This document shows positions 33,121-46,600 of a stretch of 64,000 bases of DNA, piece by piece. The notes beneath the pieces are model-generated. The model did no database searches. It was not told where the DNA came from and saw nothing but the letters and a program-made list of their open reading frames with translations. This DNA comes from Marisa cornuarietis. Its lineage: Eukaryota; Mollusca; Gastropoda; Architaenioglossa; Ampullariidae. Each line of letters opens with the position of its first letter. Within the stretch, counting starts at the first letter, position 1. The stretch lies in the NCBI GenBank assembly GCA_004794655.1, contig SMMW01000609.1:360001-424000 (forward strand), given 5' to 3'. The position numbers and the translations under genes were made by a program.

Positions 33121-36100
33121 TGTAAGTGTTACTTTAAGTGTTGTTTACTTTGACCTAGAAGGAGTTTCAGTGAAGTGTTACTTACTTTATACAGTACTTG
33201 ACCTAGAAGGAGTTTCAGTGAAGTGTTACTTACTTTACACAGTACTTGACCTAGTAGGAGTTTCAGTGAAGTGTTACTTACTTTACACAGTACTAGACCT
33301 AGTAGGAGTTTCAGTGAAGTGTTACTTACTTTATACAGTACTTGACCTAGTAGGAGTTTCAGTGAAGTGTTACTTACTTTATACAGTACTTGACCTAGAA
33401 GGAGTTTCAGTGAAGTGTTACTTACTTTATACAGTACTTGACCTAGAAGGAGTTTCAGTGAAGTGTTACTTACTTTATACAGTACTTGACCTAGTAGGAG
33501 TTTCAGTGAAGTGTTACTTACTTTATACAGTACTTGACCTAGAAGGAGTTTCAAAGAAGTGTTACTTACTTTATACAGTACTTGACCTAGAAGGAGTTTC
33601 AGTGAAGTGTTACTTACTTTATACAGTACTTGACCTAGAAGGAGTTTCAGTGAAGTGTTACTTACTTTATACAGTACTTGACCTAGAAGGAGTTTCAGTG
33701 AAGTGTTACTTACTTTATACAGTACTTGACCTAGAAGGAGTTTCAGTGAAGTGTTACTTACTTTATACAGTACTTGACCTAGAAGGAGTTTCAGTGAAGT
33801 GTTACTTACTTTACACAGTACTTGACCTAGTAGGAGTTTCAGTGAAGTGTTACTTACTTTATACAGTACTTGACCTAGTAGGAGTTTCAGTGAAGTGTTA
33901 CTTACTTTATACAGTACTTGACCTAGAAGGAGTTTCAGTGAAGTGTTACTTACTTTATACAGTACTTGACCTAGAAGGAGTTTCAGTGAAGTGTTACTTA
34001 CTTTATACAGTACTTGACCTAGAAGGAGTTTCAGTGAAGTGTTACTTACTTTATACAGTACTTGACCTAGTAGGAGTTTCAGTGAAGTGTTACTTACTTT
34101 ATACAGTACTTGACCTAGAAGGAGTTTCAAAGAAGTGTTACTTACTTTATACAGTACTTGACCTAGAAGGAGTTTCAGTGAAGTGTTACTTACTTTATAC
34201 AGTACTTGACCTAGAAGGAGTTTCAGTGAAGTGCTACTTACTTTATACAGTACTTGACCTAGTAGGAGTTTCAGTGAAGTGTTACTTACTTTATACAGTA
34301 CTTGACCTAGAAGGAGTTTCAGTGAAGTGTTACTTACTTTATACAGTACTTGACCTAGAAGGAGTTTCAGTGAAGTGTTACTTACTTTACACAGTACTTG
34401 ACCTAGAAGGAGTTTCAGTGAAGTGTTACTTACTTTACACAGTACTTGACCTAGTAGGAGTTTCAGTGAAGTGTTACTTACTTTATACAGTACTTGACCT
34501 AGAAGGAGTTTCAGTGAAGTGTTACTTACTTTACACAGTACTTGACCTAGTAGGAGTTTCAGTGAAGTGTTACTTACTCTATACAGTACTTGACCTAGAA
34601 GGAGTTTCAGTGAAGTGTTACTTACTTTATACAGTACTTGACCTAGAAGGAGTTTCAGTGAAGTGGTACTTACTTTATACAGTACTTGACCTAGAAGGAG
34701 TTTCAGTGAAGTGTTACTTACTTTACAGAGTACTTGACCTAGTAGGAGTTTCAGTGAAGTGTTACTTACTTTATACAGTACTTGACCTAGAAGGAGTTTC
34801 AGTGAAGTGTTACTTACTTTATACAGTACTTGACCTAGAAGGAGTTTCAGTGAAGTGTTACTTACTTTATACAGTACTTGACCTAGAAGGAGTTTCAGTG
34901 AAGTGTTACTTACTTTACACAGTACTTGACCTAGTAGGAGTTTCAGTGAAGTGTTACTTACTTTATACAGTACTTGACCTAGTAGGAGTTTCAGTGAAGT
35001 GTTACTTACTTTATACAGTACTTGACCTAGAAGGAGTTTCAGTGAAGTGTTACTTACTTTATACAGTACTTGACCTAGAAGGAGTTTCAGTGAAGTGTTA
35101 CTTACTTTACACAGTACTTGACCTAGTAGGAGTTTCAGTGAAGTGTTACTTACTTTATACAGTACTTGACCTAGTAGGAGTTTCAGTGAAGTGTTACTTA
35201 CTTTATACAGTACTTGACCTAGAAGGAGTTTCAGTGAAGTGTTACTTACTTTATACAGTACTTGACCTAGAAGGAGTTTCAGTGAAGTGTTACTTACTTT
35301 ATACAGTACTTGACCTAGAAGGAGTTTCAGTGAAGTGCTACTTACTTTATACAGTACTTGACCTAGTAGGAGTTTCAGTGAAGTGTTACTTACTTTATAC
35401 AGTACTTGACCTAGAAGGAGTTTCAGTGAAGTGTTACTTACTTTATACAGTACTTGACCTAGAAGGAGTTTCAGTGAAGTGTTACTTACTTTATACAGTA
35501 CTTGACCTAGAAGGAGTTTCAGTGAAGTGTTACTTACTTTATACAGTACTTGACCTAGTAGGAGTTTCAGTGAAGTGTTACTTACTTTATACAGTACTTG
35601 ACCTAGAAGGAGTTTCAGTGAAGTGTTACTTACTTTATACAGTACTTGACCTAGAAGGAGTTTCAGTGAAGTGTTACTTACTTTATACAGTACTTGACCT
35701 AGTAGGAGTTTCAGTGAAGTGTTACTTACTTTATACAGTACTTGACCTAGTAGGAGTTTCAGTGAAGTGTTACTTACTTTATACAGTACTTGACCTAGAA
35801 GGAGTTTCAGTGAAGTGTTACTTACTTTATACAGTACTTGACCTAGAAGGAGTTTCAGTGAAGTGTTACTTACTTTATACAGTACTTGACCTAGAAGGAG
35901 TTTCAGTGAAGTGTTACTTACTTTACACAGTACTTGACCTAGTAGGAGTTTCAGTGAAGTGTTACTTACTTTATACAGTACTTGACCTAGTAGGAGTTTC
36001 AGTGAAGTGTTACTTACTTTATACAGTACTTGACCTAGAAGGAGTTTCAAAGAAGTGTTACTTACTTTATACAGTACTTGACCTAGAAGGAGTTTCAGTG

Positions 36101-37600
36101 AAGTGTTACTTACTTTATACAGTACTTGACCTAGAAGGAGTTTCAGTGAAGTGCTACTTACTTTATACAGTACTTGACCTAGTAGGAGTTTCAGTGAAGT
36201 GTTACTTACTTTATACAGTACTTGACCTAGAAGGAGTTTCAGTGAAGTGTTACTTACTTTATACAGTACTTGACCTAGAAGGAGTTTCAGTGAAGTGTTA
36301 CTTACTTTACACAGTACTTGACCTAGAAGGAGTTTCAGTGAAGTGTTACTTACTTTACACAGTACTTGACCTAGTAGGAGTTTCAGTGAAGTGTTACTTA
36401 CTTTATACAGTACTTGACCTAGAAGGAGTTTCAGTGAAGTGTTACTTACTTTACACAGTACTTGACCTAGTAGGAGTTTCAGTGAAGTGTTACTTACTTT
36501 ATACAGTACTTGACCTAGAAGGAGTTTCAGTGAAGTGTTACTTACTTTATACAGTACTTGACCTAGAAGGAGTTTCAGTGAAGTGGTACTTACTTTATAC
36601 AGTACTTGACCTAGAAGGAGTTTCAGTGAAGTGTTACTTACTTTACAGAGTACTTGACCTAGTAGGAGTTTCAGTGAAGTGTTACTTACTTTATACAGTA
36701 CTTGACCTAGAAGGAGTTTCAGTGAAGTGTTACTTACTTTATACAGTACTTGACCTAGAAGGAGTTTCAGTGAAGTGTTACTTACTTTACACAGTACTTG
36801 ACCTAGTAGGAGTTTCAGTGAAGTGTTACTTACTTTATACAGTACTTGACCTAGTAGGAGTTTCAGTGAAGTGTTACTTACTTTATACAGTACTTGACCT
36901 AGAAGGAGTTTCAGTGAAGTGTTACTTACTTTATACAGTACTTGACCTAGAAGGAGTTTCAGTGAAGTGTTACTTACTTTACACAGTACTTGACCTAGTA
37001 GGAGTTTCAGTGAAGTGTTACTTACTTATACAGTACTTGACCTAGAAGGAGTTTCAGTGAAGTGTTACTTACTTTATACAGTACTTGACCTAGAAGGAGT
37101 TTCAGTGAAGTGTTACTTACTTTATACAGTACTTGACCTAGAAGGAGTTTCAGTGAAGTGTTACTTACTTTATACAGTACTTGACCTAGAAGGAGGTTCA
37201 GTGAAGTGCTACTTACTTTATACAGTACTTGACCTAGTAGGAGTTTCAGTGAAGTGTTACTTACTTTATACAGTACTTGACCTAGAAGGAGTTTCAGTGA
37301 AGTGTTACTTACTTTATACAGTACTTGACCTAGAAGGAGTTTCAGTGAAGTGTTACTTACTTTATACAGTACTTGACCTAGAAGGAGTTTCAGTGAAGTG
37401 TTACTTACTTTATACAGTACTTGACCTAGAAGGAGTTTCAGTGAAGTGTTACTTACTTTATACAGTACTTGACCTAGAAGGAGTTTCAGTGAAGTGCTAC
37501 TTACTTTATACAGTACTTGACCTAGTAGGAGTTTCAGTGAAGTGTTACTTTAAGTGTCATATTTGCTTTGACCTAGTAGGAGTTTCTGTAAACTATTAGT
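33121..37600. repeat. Very large 48-bp-unit minisatellite abutting second receptor
   Basis: About 92 copies of a 48-base unit made of GACCTAGAAGGAGTTTCAG, TGAAGTGTTACTTACTTTAT and ACAGTACTT. Main variants are TAGAAGG/TAGTAGG and TTATAC/TTACAC. Marker variants (TTTCAAAGAAG, AAGTGGTAC, TTTACAGAG) recur 1920 bp apart (34129/36049, 34664/36584), so 16 or more consecutive units were duplicated as a block. One unit near 37025 lost a base, which breaks the long frame. The array stops 88 bp before the second receptor start codon. A 48-base period leaves frames of 1322 (plus) and 973 (minus) codons open; both are most likely artefacts. Confidence 0.97.
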
Positions 37601-37688
37601 TACTTTAAGATTGATGGTCACTGAAGTAACTTCTTGTAACACCAGGAGTAAGGGACGCAGAGTCCTCGTGTAACCCCTGGAGTAAAGG

Positions 37689-40600
37689 ATGAGGATTTGT
37701 CAGACTTTGGTGGTCAGTGTGGCCGCGTTACTGCCCCTTGTCTCCATGACGCCCGACAACTGCCACCTGCCTCCCACCTGCACGTGCCACAGCCCCAGCA
37801 ACGACTACGACAGCTGCTACGTGACAGCGGTGGACTTTTCAGACACCACCATCAGTGCCCTACCATCTGAGATAACATCCCTTCAACTGATTTGCTCAGA
37901 GTCTGAGTCTTTGAGTCACCTCATCTGGGGGCTCTTCAGTCATCTGTCCCGGCTTCGACGCTTGTCCATAAGTAACTGTCACTTTGGAACCGTGCAGCCA
38001 AACGTCTTTCAGCACGTGCTTGCCCTGGAGTCGCTGGATATTGTGGACTGTCGCTTTTTAAAGCAATTACCCACAGACCTCCTCACCACTCTACCTCGCC
38101 TGTCCTCTTTGTCGTTGAGGAGGAATAACCTACACGAAATACCCTCCCTTTGTGGACTATCACAGCTGGCTATGCTCGATGTGTCGCACCAGGTGCTTCC
38201 TATGCTAGAACAGTCTGTCGCACGGTGTGACGACACCTTCCGGTTTCAAAGCCTGGTCGTTCTCGACATCACCAACACCTCTCTCGCGGTCTTCCCCGAA
38301 AATTTGATTAAAACAACTCCAAACCTTCGAGAACTGCACTGTGGCTTGAACCAGATACAAGTCGTTTCTTTCCCAGAAGGCCTTGTTCTGACACAGCTGG
38401 AAGTTCTGGACCTATACGGAAACCAGCTGCACAGCGCGGACTTCTTGAGTAAATTACCTTTGACCCAGATGAGGGTTCTCCGTCTCCAGGGAAACAACAG
38501 AGCGGCGATACCCGTGGACACCGTGCGGCAGTTACAAAATGTGTCGGCCCTGAGTTTGGCCAACATGGACATCGACGACAGCGTGTGGTCCGAGCTGTGT
38601 GCTCTTACCAAGCTGGAGAGTCTCAGCCTCGCCGACAACCGCCTGACCACCTTTAACCTCACCTCAAGCGTGCGCACGCAGCTGCTGCAGCTGGACCTGG
38701 CCGGCAATTGCATTGACCGCCTAGACGAGGCGACCTTCGCTGATATGCCAGCCCTGCGAACCCTGAACCTGTCCCGAAACTGCATCAGTAAGCTATGGAA
38801 CAACGGCTTCAGTCACCTGACCTCCCTCACTCACCTCAACCTGCAGACCAACAACCTCACCTTCATCTCCTCGGAGGCCTTCAGCAACTTGTCCCGCCTG
38901 CAGTCGCTGCTCTTGGACAACAACTCGCTGGCCTCGCTGTCGCCGTTGTTGCTGAGAAACATGACTTCACTGGAAGAGTTCCACGTCAGCGGAAATAAGT
39001 TGACTGTTTTGCCCAGGTTCTGGGATCTCCCCGCCTTGGTGCTCGTCAACGCCAATGACAACCACGTGACAGGCTTGTCATGGTCGCTGTTTCGCGGGGC
39101 CTACAACTTGGAGTACCTTTTCCTGAAAAACAATCGTATCAGACTCATTAGTCGTTTTTTCGGAAACTTGCCATGGCTGCGGGTTTTAGATTTACGGAAC
39201 AACAGAATTGAAAACATTGAGTTGGGGGCATTTGATTATCTTCCTTCCCTCGGGATGGTGCGCCTAGAAGACAACCTCCTCAGCCAAGTGGGCGAGGTCT
39301 TCACCGGTATGCAGTCACTACAGTGGCTGTCACTGGACAACAACAGCCTGTCGCAGCTGACCATCAACATGTTTCCAAAGTCAGTTCAGTATGTCTCTCT
39401 CACCTTCAACCACCTGTCCTACATCGAGCCTGGACTTTTGCTAAATCTTCCGCATCTGAGGAGCATCATGTTGGGAGTCAACGTGGAGCTTGTGACGGTG
39501 GACATCACGCAGGTAAAATGTTTGCTGAGGATTCAGTTGATTGGCCGGTGTTTTAATTTCACTGAAATATTCTGCATTGGCAATATTTTAGCCACTAACA
39601 AGCTTTGTGTGGCAAACCCAACAAGAAAATAAGACATGATGATAGAGAATAGACTGAGGTCACAGAGTGTCACCTGACACAACTTTGAGGTCAGCTGACT
39701 GTTACAACTGGATTCCGTATGGCACACAGTGTATCAATGTTTCTGACGGCGCCTTTAGGCTACAGGTTGGACATCATAGCAACAGGCCGTTATTGATTTC
39801 AAATATATTTTATAGTTAGCGATATTCAGTGGTATAGACTATAAATATAGGTGATAGCAACAGTCAGTGGTATAGACTATAAATATAGGTGATATCTAGC
39901 AACAGTCAGTGGTATAGACTATAAATATAGGTGATAGCAACAGTCAGTGGTATAGACTATAAATATAGGTGATAGCAACAGTCAGTGATATAGACTATAA
40001 ATATAGGTGATAGCAACAGTCAGTGGTATAGACTATAAATATAGGTGATAGCAACAGTCAGTGGTATAGACTATAAATATAGGTGATAGCAACAGTCAGT
40101 GGTATAGACTATAAATATAGGTGATAGCAACAGTCAGTGGTATAGACTATAAATATAGGTGATAGCAACAGTCAGTGGTATAGACTATAAATATAGGTGA
40201 TAGCAACAGTCAGTGATATAGACTATAAATATAGGTGATAGCAACAGTCAGTGGTATAGACTATAAATATAGGTGATAGCAACAGTCAGTGATATAGACT
40301 ATAAATATAGGTGATAGCAACAGTCAGTGGTATAGACTATAAATATAGGTGATAGCAACAGTCAGTGGTATAGACTATAAATATAGGTGATAGCAACAGT
40401 CAGTGGTATAGACTATAAATATAGGTGATATCTAGCAACAGTCAGTGGTATAGACTATAAATATAGGTGATAGCAACAGTCAGTGGTATAGACTATAAAT
40501 ATAGGTGATAGCAACAGTCAGTGATATAGACTATAAATATAGGTGATAGCAACAGTCAGTGGTATAGACTATAAATATAGGTGATAGCAACAGTCAGTGG

Positions 40601-43600
40601 TATAGACTATAAATATAGGTGATATCTAGCAACAGTCAGTGGTATAGACTATAAATATAGGTGATAGCAACAGTGAGTGGTATAGACTATAAATATAGGT
40701 GATAGCAACAGTCAGTGGTATAGACTATAAATATAGGTGATAGCAACAGTCAGTGGTATAGACTATAACTATAGGTGATATCTAGCAACAGTCAGTGGTA
40801 TAGACTATAAATATAGGTGATAGCAACAGTCAGTGATATAGACTATAAATATAGGTGATAGCAACAGTCAGTGATATAGACTATAAATATAGGTGATAGC
40901 AACAGTCAGTGGTATAGACTATAACTATAGGTGATATCTAGCAACAGTCAGTGGTATAGACTATAAATATAGGTGATAGCAACAGTCAGTGGTATAGACT
41001 ATAAATATAGGTGATAGCAACAGACAGTGGTATAGACTATAAATAAAGGTGATAGCAACAGTCAGTGGTATAGACTATAAATATAGGTGATAGCAACAGT
41101 CAGTGGTATAGACTATAAATATAGGTGATAGCAACAGTCAGTGGTATAGACTATAAATATAGGTGATAGCAACAGTCAGTGGTATAGACTATAACTATAG
41201 GTGATATCTAGCAACAGTCAGTGGTATAGACTATAAATATAGGTGATATCTAGCAACAGTCAGTGGTATAGACTATAAATATAGGTGATAGCAACAGACA
41301 GTGGTATAGACTATAAATATAGCCGATAGCTAGCAACAGTCAGTGGTATAGACTATAAATATAGGTGATAGCAACAGTCAGTGGTATAGACTATAAATAT
41401 AGCCGATAGCTAGCAACAGTCAGTGGTATAGACTATAAATATAGCCGATAGCTAGCAAGAGTGTTACAGTTAGAATGTTGGCAACAGTCAGTGTTAGTGA
41501 TAACCTCCCCTTGTATCACTATTCATATCATTATCTTGTGTTACACTGAGCTGTCTGCCCCTAGATGCTTGTTAGTGATAACCTCCCCTTGTGTGACTGT
41601 ACGCTTCGTGTCCTCAGATGCTAGTGTCGCCCACCCACGTACCCAAGCCGGTGGCATTCCTGGGCCCAAATCACTTTGACTGCGACTGCAGACTGGGATA
41701 CGTCAAGGCCTGGGCACAGTACAGACAGTCAGTCACAGTCCTTCGCGAATATCTGCCAGACTTTCAACTTCTGGAGACCTTGCTGTGCTCCACTTACTTG
41801 GGAGGCGTTGCCCTGCCCTTCCATAACGTGCCCCTCGAGGAGTTCGTGTGCCCCTACAAAACACCGATATGTGACGCCTCCTGTCTTTGCTGTACTGCCT
41901 CATCGGAAAGAACGCCCTTTGATCCCACGTGCTCGTGCGTTCTCACGTGCCCGGATAACTGCACGTGTTTCACGGGAGGGTCAGAGTATATCCGCCTTTT
42001 CCACCACGTGATCTGTACTTCCCGGGACCTGGCTTCAGTTCCGGAGGGCATACCCTCGCGAACGACCCATCTGAGACTCGACGGCAACAATCTGGGGACA
42101 CTGAACAACGACTCGCTGTCGGGCCTGGCCCACACCCTCGTCCTTCACCTCAACGACAGCCGGCTGCACGAGCTGCAGAAGGGTGCCTTCCGCTCTCTCG
42201 TCAACGTCACGAGCCTCGACCTCAGCCACAATTACCTGCAGCGAGTGAGTCGCTACACGTTTGGCAACTTGTCACACCTGGCACACCTGTATCTCCATGA
42301 CAACCTGATCCGCACAATAGAGAGCGGCGCCTTAGAGGGGCTCAGCATGCTGGCGACCTTGACCCTCCATCAAAACCTCATCAAAAACCTGGGCGGCATC
42401 TCAAACATCCCTCCGGTGACGTCACTAACGCTTGCCGACAACCCATGGCCGTGCGACTGCCACCTGGTGGCCGAACTCCTCCGGTTCTGGGCGGCCAGGA
42501 ACCGCTCCATCGCCGACCGCGATGCCGTGCGCTGCTTCTGGTACGAGGGCGGGGCCGAGGTCTTGCGAGGCCAAGAGGAGACCAACACCACTGGCCAGCG
42601 TGGCGTCACCCGCGTGCCACTGCCCACGCATCCTGGAGAGGTGCCAGACGCTGCGGGCCACTACAGCCTCCTCCTGGAGGACCTGAAGTACGATGTGGTG
42701 TGCAGCGCCAGGCCAGTCGTCCACCATCGACCCCTCGTCGCTTTCTTCGACGACCAGACACACGTGGCCGCCATCGCCGCCATGCTGGCTGTCGTGGCCG
42801 TCGTTGTGGTGGTGGGGACTCTGATGGTGTGGCGGAGGCGGGAGGTGCAGGCGCTGGTGTACGTCAAGTTGGGCGTGAGACTGTGGGACAATGTTACATC
42901 CCGCCTGGACCACGATGATGGTGAGTAGGGGCCATCAGTGATGATGTGGTACACAGGCCGCTGCTGAATGTTTTGGCTTCTTAGTGTGTGGTGTCTGACT
43001 TCAAGATCATGTAAGTGTTAGCAAACGTCACATCCCCAACCGTCCTCATATTTGTCGATCCCCCAGAACATGTCTCCTGTTTATTTGCCGTCTTGTTATT
43101 TCGCTCGACTTGGGCTTTAATGTCTCAGACACGAGGGTCGCTTGTATTAACGACTGGTAGACCTGGCCTAACAATGGCGTGTCATGTTGTCGGCAGTAAC
43201 ACTACCCCACCTGCACATACCCTGCTTACCCGTCCCCCACCTCGTGTACCTGCCGCCACATCTCATTTGGAATGCTGTGACCTGTGGTCTCGTGCAAACG
43301 TGTCTTAGAAGCCATTAATGTTGTCAGCTTGTTTACACCCTGCTGTGAGTTACACCAAACGCCCGTCACGCGCCTCCTCGTCAACTGCATGCGAAGAGTT
43401 GATTCGTCATGGTAACGGGGGGGTGGGGGTGGCGGTCCGGTGGGGGTCTTCATCCTTGTGGTTTGGGGGAAAGAGGGCAGAATGTTTGTGTCGGTGTGTG
43501 TGTTTGTGTTGCTGTGTGTGTGTGTGTGTGCGTGTGTGCATGTTAGTGTCTGTGTGTGTCCGTGTTGCCATTCATCGCAGTCATCTGCGTATGTCACGTT

Positions 43601-46600
43601 GACACCGTGTCCAGCGTGTGTGATGTCCTTGTCCAGAGCCACTGAATCTTCTTGATTCACTGGATGGTGTGGTAAGATGTCCACTACAAGCAAATGTTGT
43701 GACCACCCGATGTTCCACCTTAACTTGACAGGTTGACATGGGCATTGCTTGGCTCTTCCTGGGATGAAGTCGGGTTGTCCCAATATGACATTGCTTGTAG
43801 TTTTTAGCTATTTTTCTGTATATTCCATAATATTCATACACCACAGACATGAATATACAGATGATACACATGAATAATACAATATTTTAATATCGCAGGA
43901 ATAAAGAAAGAAAACAACCAATTTATACACAAGGCACCCAGTCGCTTTCACTAGCAAAAGCAAACCATTCAACACAGTAAGTCCACATCTCCGGTGAAGA
44001 CAGTTTTTATTTTAGGTGTCGCCTCACCTTTAATGTTCCCCTTGTTAGCCGACATGACTAACCTTTAATTAGCCCTGCTAGCTTTTTGTGGGAACATCTG
44101 CTCACGTGTTTCAGATGGCGTGCGCAGTGGTCAGGCACGTGGACGCCGCCAGTACGATGCCTTCGTGTCATACAGTCACCTGGACGAAGACTTCGTGTCG
44201 CACGTGCTGGTGCCCCGCCTGGAGCAGACCAGACATCGCACCTACCGCCTGTGTGTCCACTACAGGGACTTCCCAGTAGGCGCAGTCATTGCTGATTCCA
44301 TCATAGGTCAGGCACCTGTCGCGGTTATGGAGACAGTGACTAAAGATACTCCTTGTTAACACGAGACAGTGACTAAACATACTCCTTGTTATCACGAGAC
44401 AATGACTAAAGATACTCCTTGTTAACACTAGACACTGACTAAACATACTCCTTGTTAACACGAGACAGTGACTAAAAATACTCCTTGTTAACACGAGACA
44501 CTGACTAAACATACTCCTTGTTAACACGAGACACTGACTAAACATACTCCTTGTTAACACGAGACAGTGACTAAATATACTGACTAAATATACTCCTTGT
44601 TAACACGAGACAGTGACTAAATATACTCCTTGTTAACACAAGACAGTGACTAAACATACTCCTTGTTATCACGAGACAATGACTAAACATACTCCTTGTT
44701 ATCACGAGACAGTGACTAAACATACTCCTTGTTATCACGAGACAGTGACTAAACATACTCCTTGTTAACACGAGACAGTGACTAAAGACGCCATCATAGG
44801 TGAGACAGCTGTACTAGAAGCTGTATTTGTTGTTGTTGACTAAACACAAACTCTTCATTGTCCTAACAGTAGTAGCATCTGTCAATCGTGACAAATATTA
44901 GTCTTCTTGGCATCTGCACGCACTCATATACCAACTTCTGGATTGCAAAGATTTATCGCAATGTTGACCTTTTGTTCGTGTGATTATTTCCTTTGTTAGT
45001 TCGTTTGTTGTTTCTCGACTTGACTACCGCAACTCCTTGCTGGCAGGCTGCCCTGACTACCTCATTGAGAGACTCCAGAGAGTACAGAACTCTGCTGCGC
45101 GTCTGGTACTTAGAGCAAGGAAACGGGACCATGTCACTCCTCTCCTTCGTTTTCTACACTGGCTACCCATCCGTTCTCGCATCCAGTACAAACTGTCTGT
45201 GCTGTGTTTTAATTTCTTTGCTGGCTCCTGTCCTGACTATTTCTCTGAACTTCTCATCCCTTACTCTCCGTCCAGACAACTACGCTCTTCCTCTGACGAC
45301 CGTATCCTAACTGTTCCTGTCACCAGAACAACAACATATGGTCACAGGACTTTTGGCTACTGTGCTGCAAAACAATGGAACTCTCTCCCTTTCCATATCC
45401 GCCATCTTCCTACAACTGAATCTTTCAAATCTGCACTGAAAACTCACCTCTTCCTTGAGCATTTCTCCTAACACAGTCCACAATGCTCGTCCTTCTTAAC
45501 CCCGCCCCCTTCCCTCTTGCTACTTTACCCATCTTTCTCGCAGAATCACTATATTTCTCTGTTCCTGTTACTTGATGCCTTTTGTTTTCTGTTTCGTCAG
45601 TACTGTCGTTTTCTTTCGTCCCCTTTGTTCTGTATCTACTTAGTCCACGTCTCTTCCCCGTTTTAAGCGCTAAGAGCATGCTCTCTATGAGTGTAAATAT
45701 GCGCTATAAAAATCTTCACTATTACTATTACTATTATCGAGATCACAGCAGTCCAGATTTTTGTCGTGTGACACCTGTAGTTTTTGTTCTATGAGACCCC
45801 TTGGCTCCCGTTGCACGACAAAGCCATTTTGGTGTGTGAACTCCGACCTTTTGTCTGCCTGTCAGAAAGCATCGAGGCCAGCAAGCGCACACTGCTGATT
45901 CTGTCCGAGAACTTTCTGGACAGCGAATGGTGTCTCTTCGAGTTCCGCACGGCCCTACACCATGTGCTGCAGAAGGACAGTCACCGCCTGGTCGCCATCT
46001 TGCTGACGGAGCTTCCTGCGCACCGCCTCGATTCCGATCTCAAGGTCGGTCGGTATTATATGTCCGTCTGTCTGTCTGTCCGTCTGTCTGTCTGTCTAAA
46101 ATCAGCTGAAAACCTATGTTGGAGGACTGGTATAAGTCACGTGACATTAAGCCCGGTACATGTCTCTCGCCAACAGGTGGTGCTGAAGACCCGCACGTAC
46201 CTGCGAGTGAGCGACCCCTGGTTCTGGGAAAAACTCTACTTTGCCCTTCCTGACCTTCCGTCCGCCGGAAACCCCGGACAACACACTGAGGACACCAAAC
46301 CTGACACTGGAAACACCAGAGAGGATACTGGAGACATCAGGCTCACCCTTTTTCAACCCAGTCCTGATGACAGATCTCTCGACTACGACCTGATTGAGAG
46401 AGAGAACAACGACATAGGTGACACAGGTGACAACGACATAGGTAACACAGGTGACAACGACATAGGTGACACAGGAAACAACGACATAGGTGACACAGGT
46501 GACAACGACATAGGTGACACAGGTGACAACGACATAAGTGACACAGGTGACAACGACATAGGTGACACAGGTGACAACGACATAGGTGACACAGGTGACA

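Noticed and set aside
33077..37045. A 1322-codon plus-strand frame and a 973-codon minus-strand frame
   Set aside because: Both run only through the 48-bp array (16 codons per unit). Open frames on both strands at once show this is a by-product of the period. No signal peptide, domain or splice context supports either.
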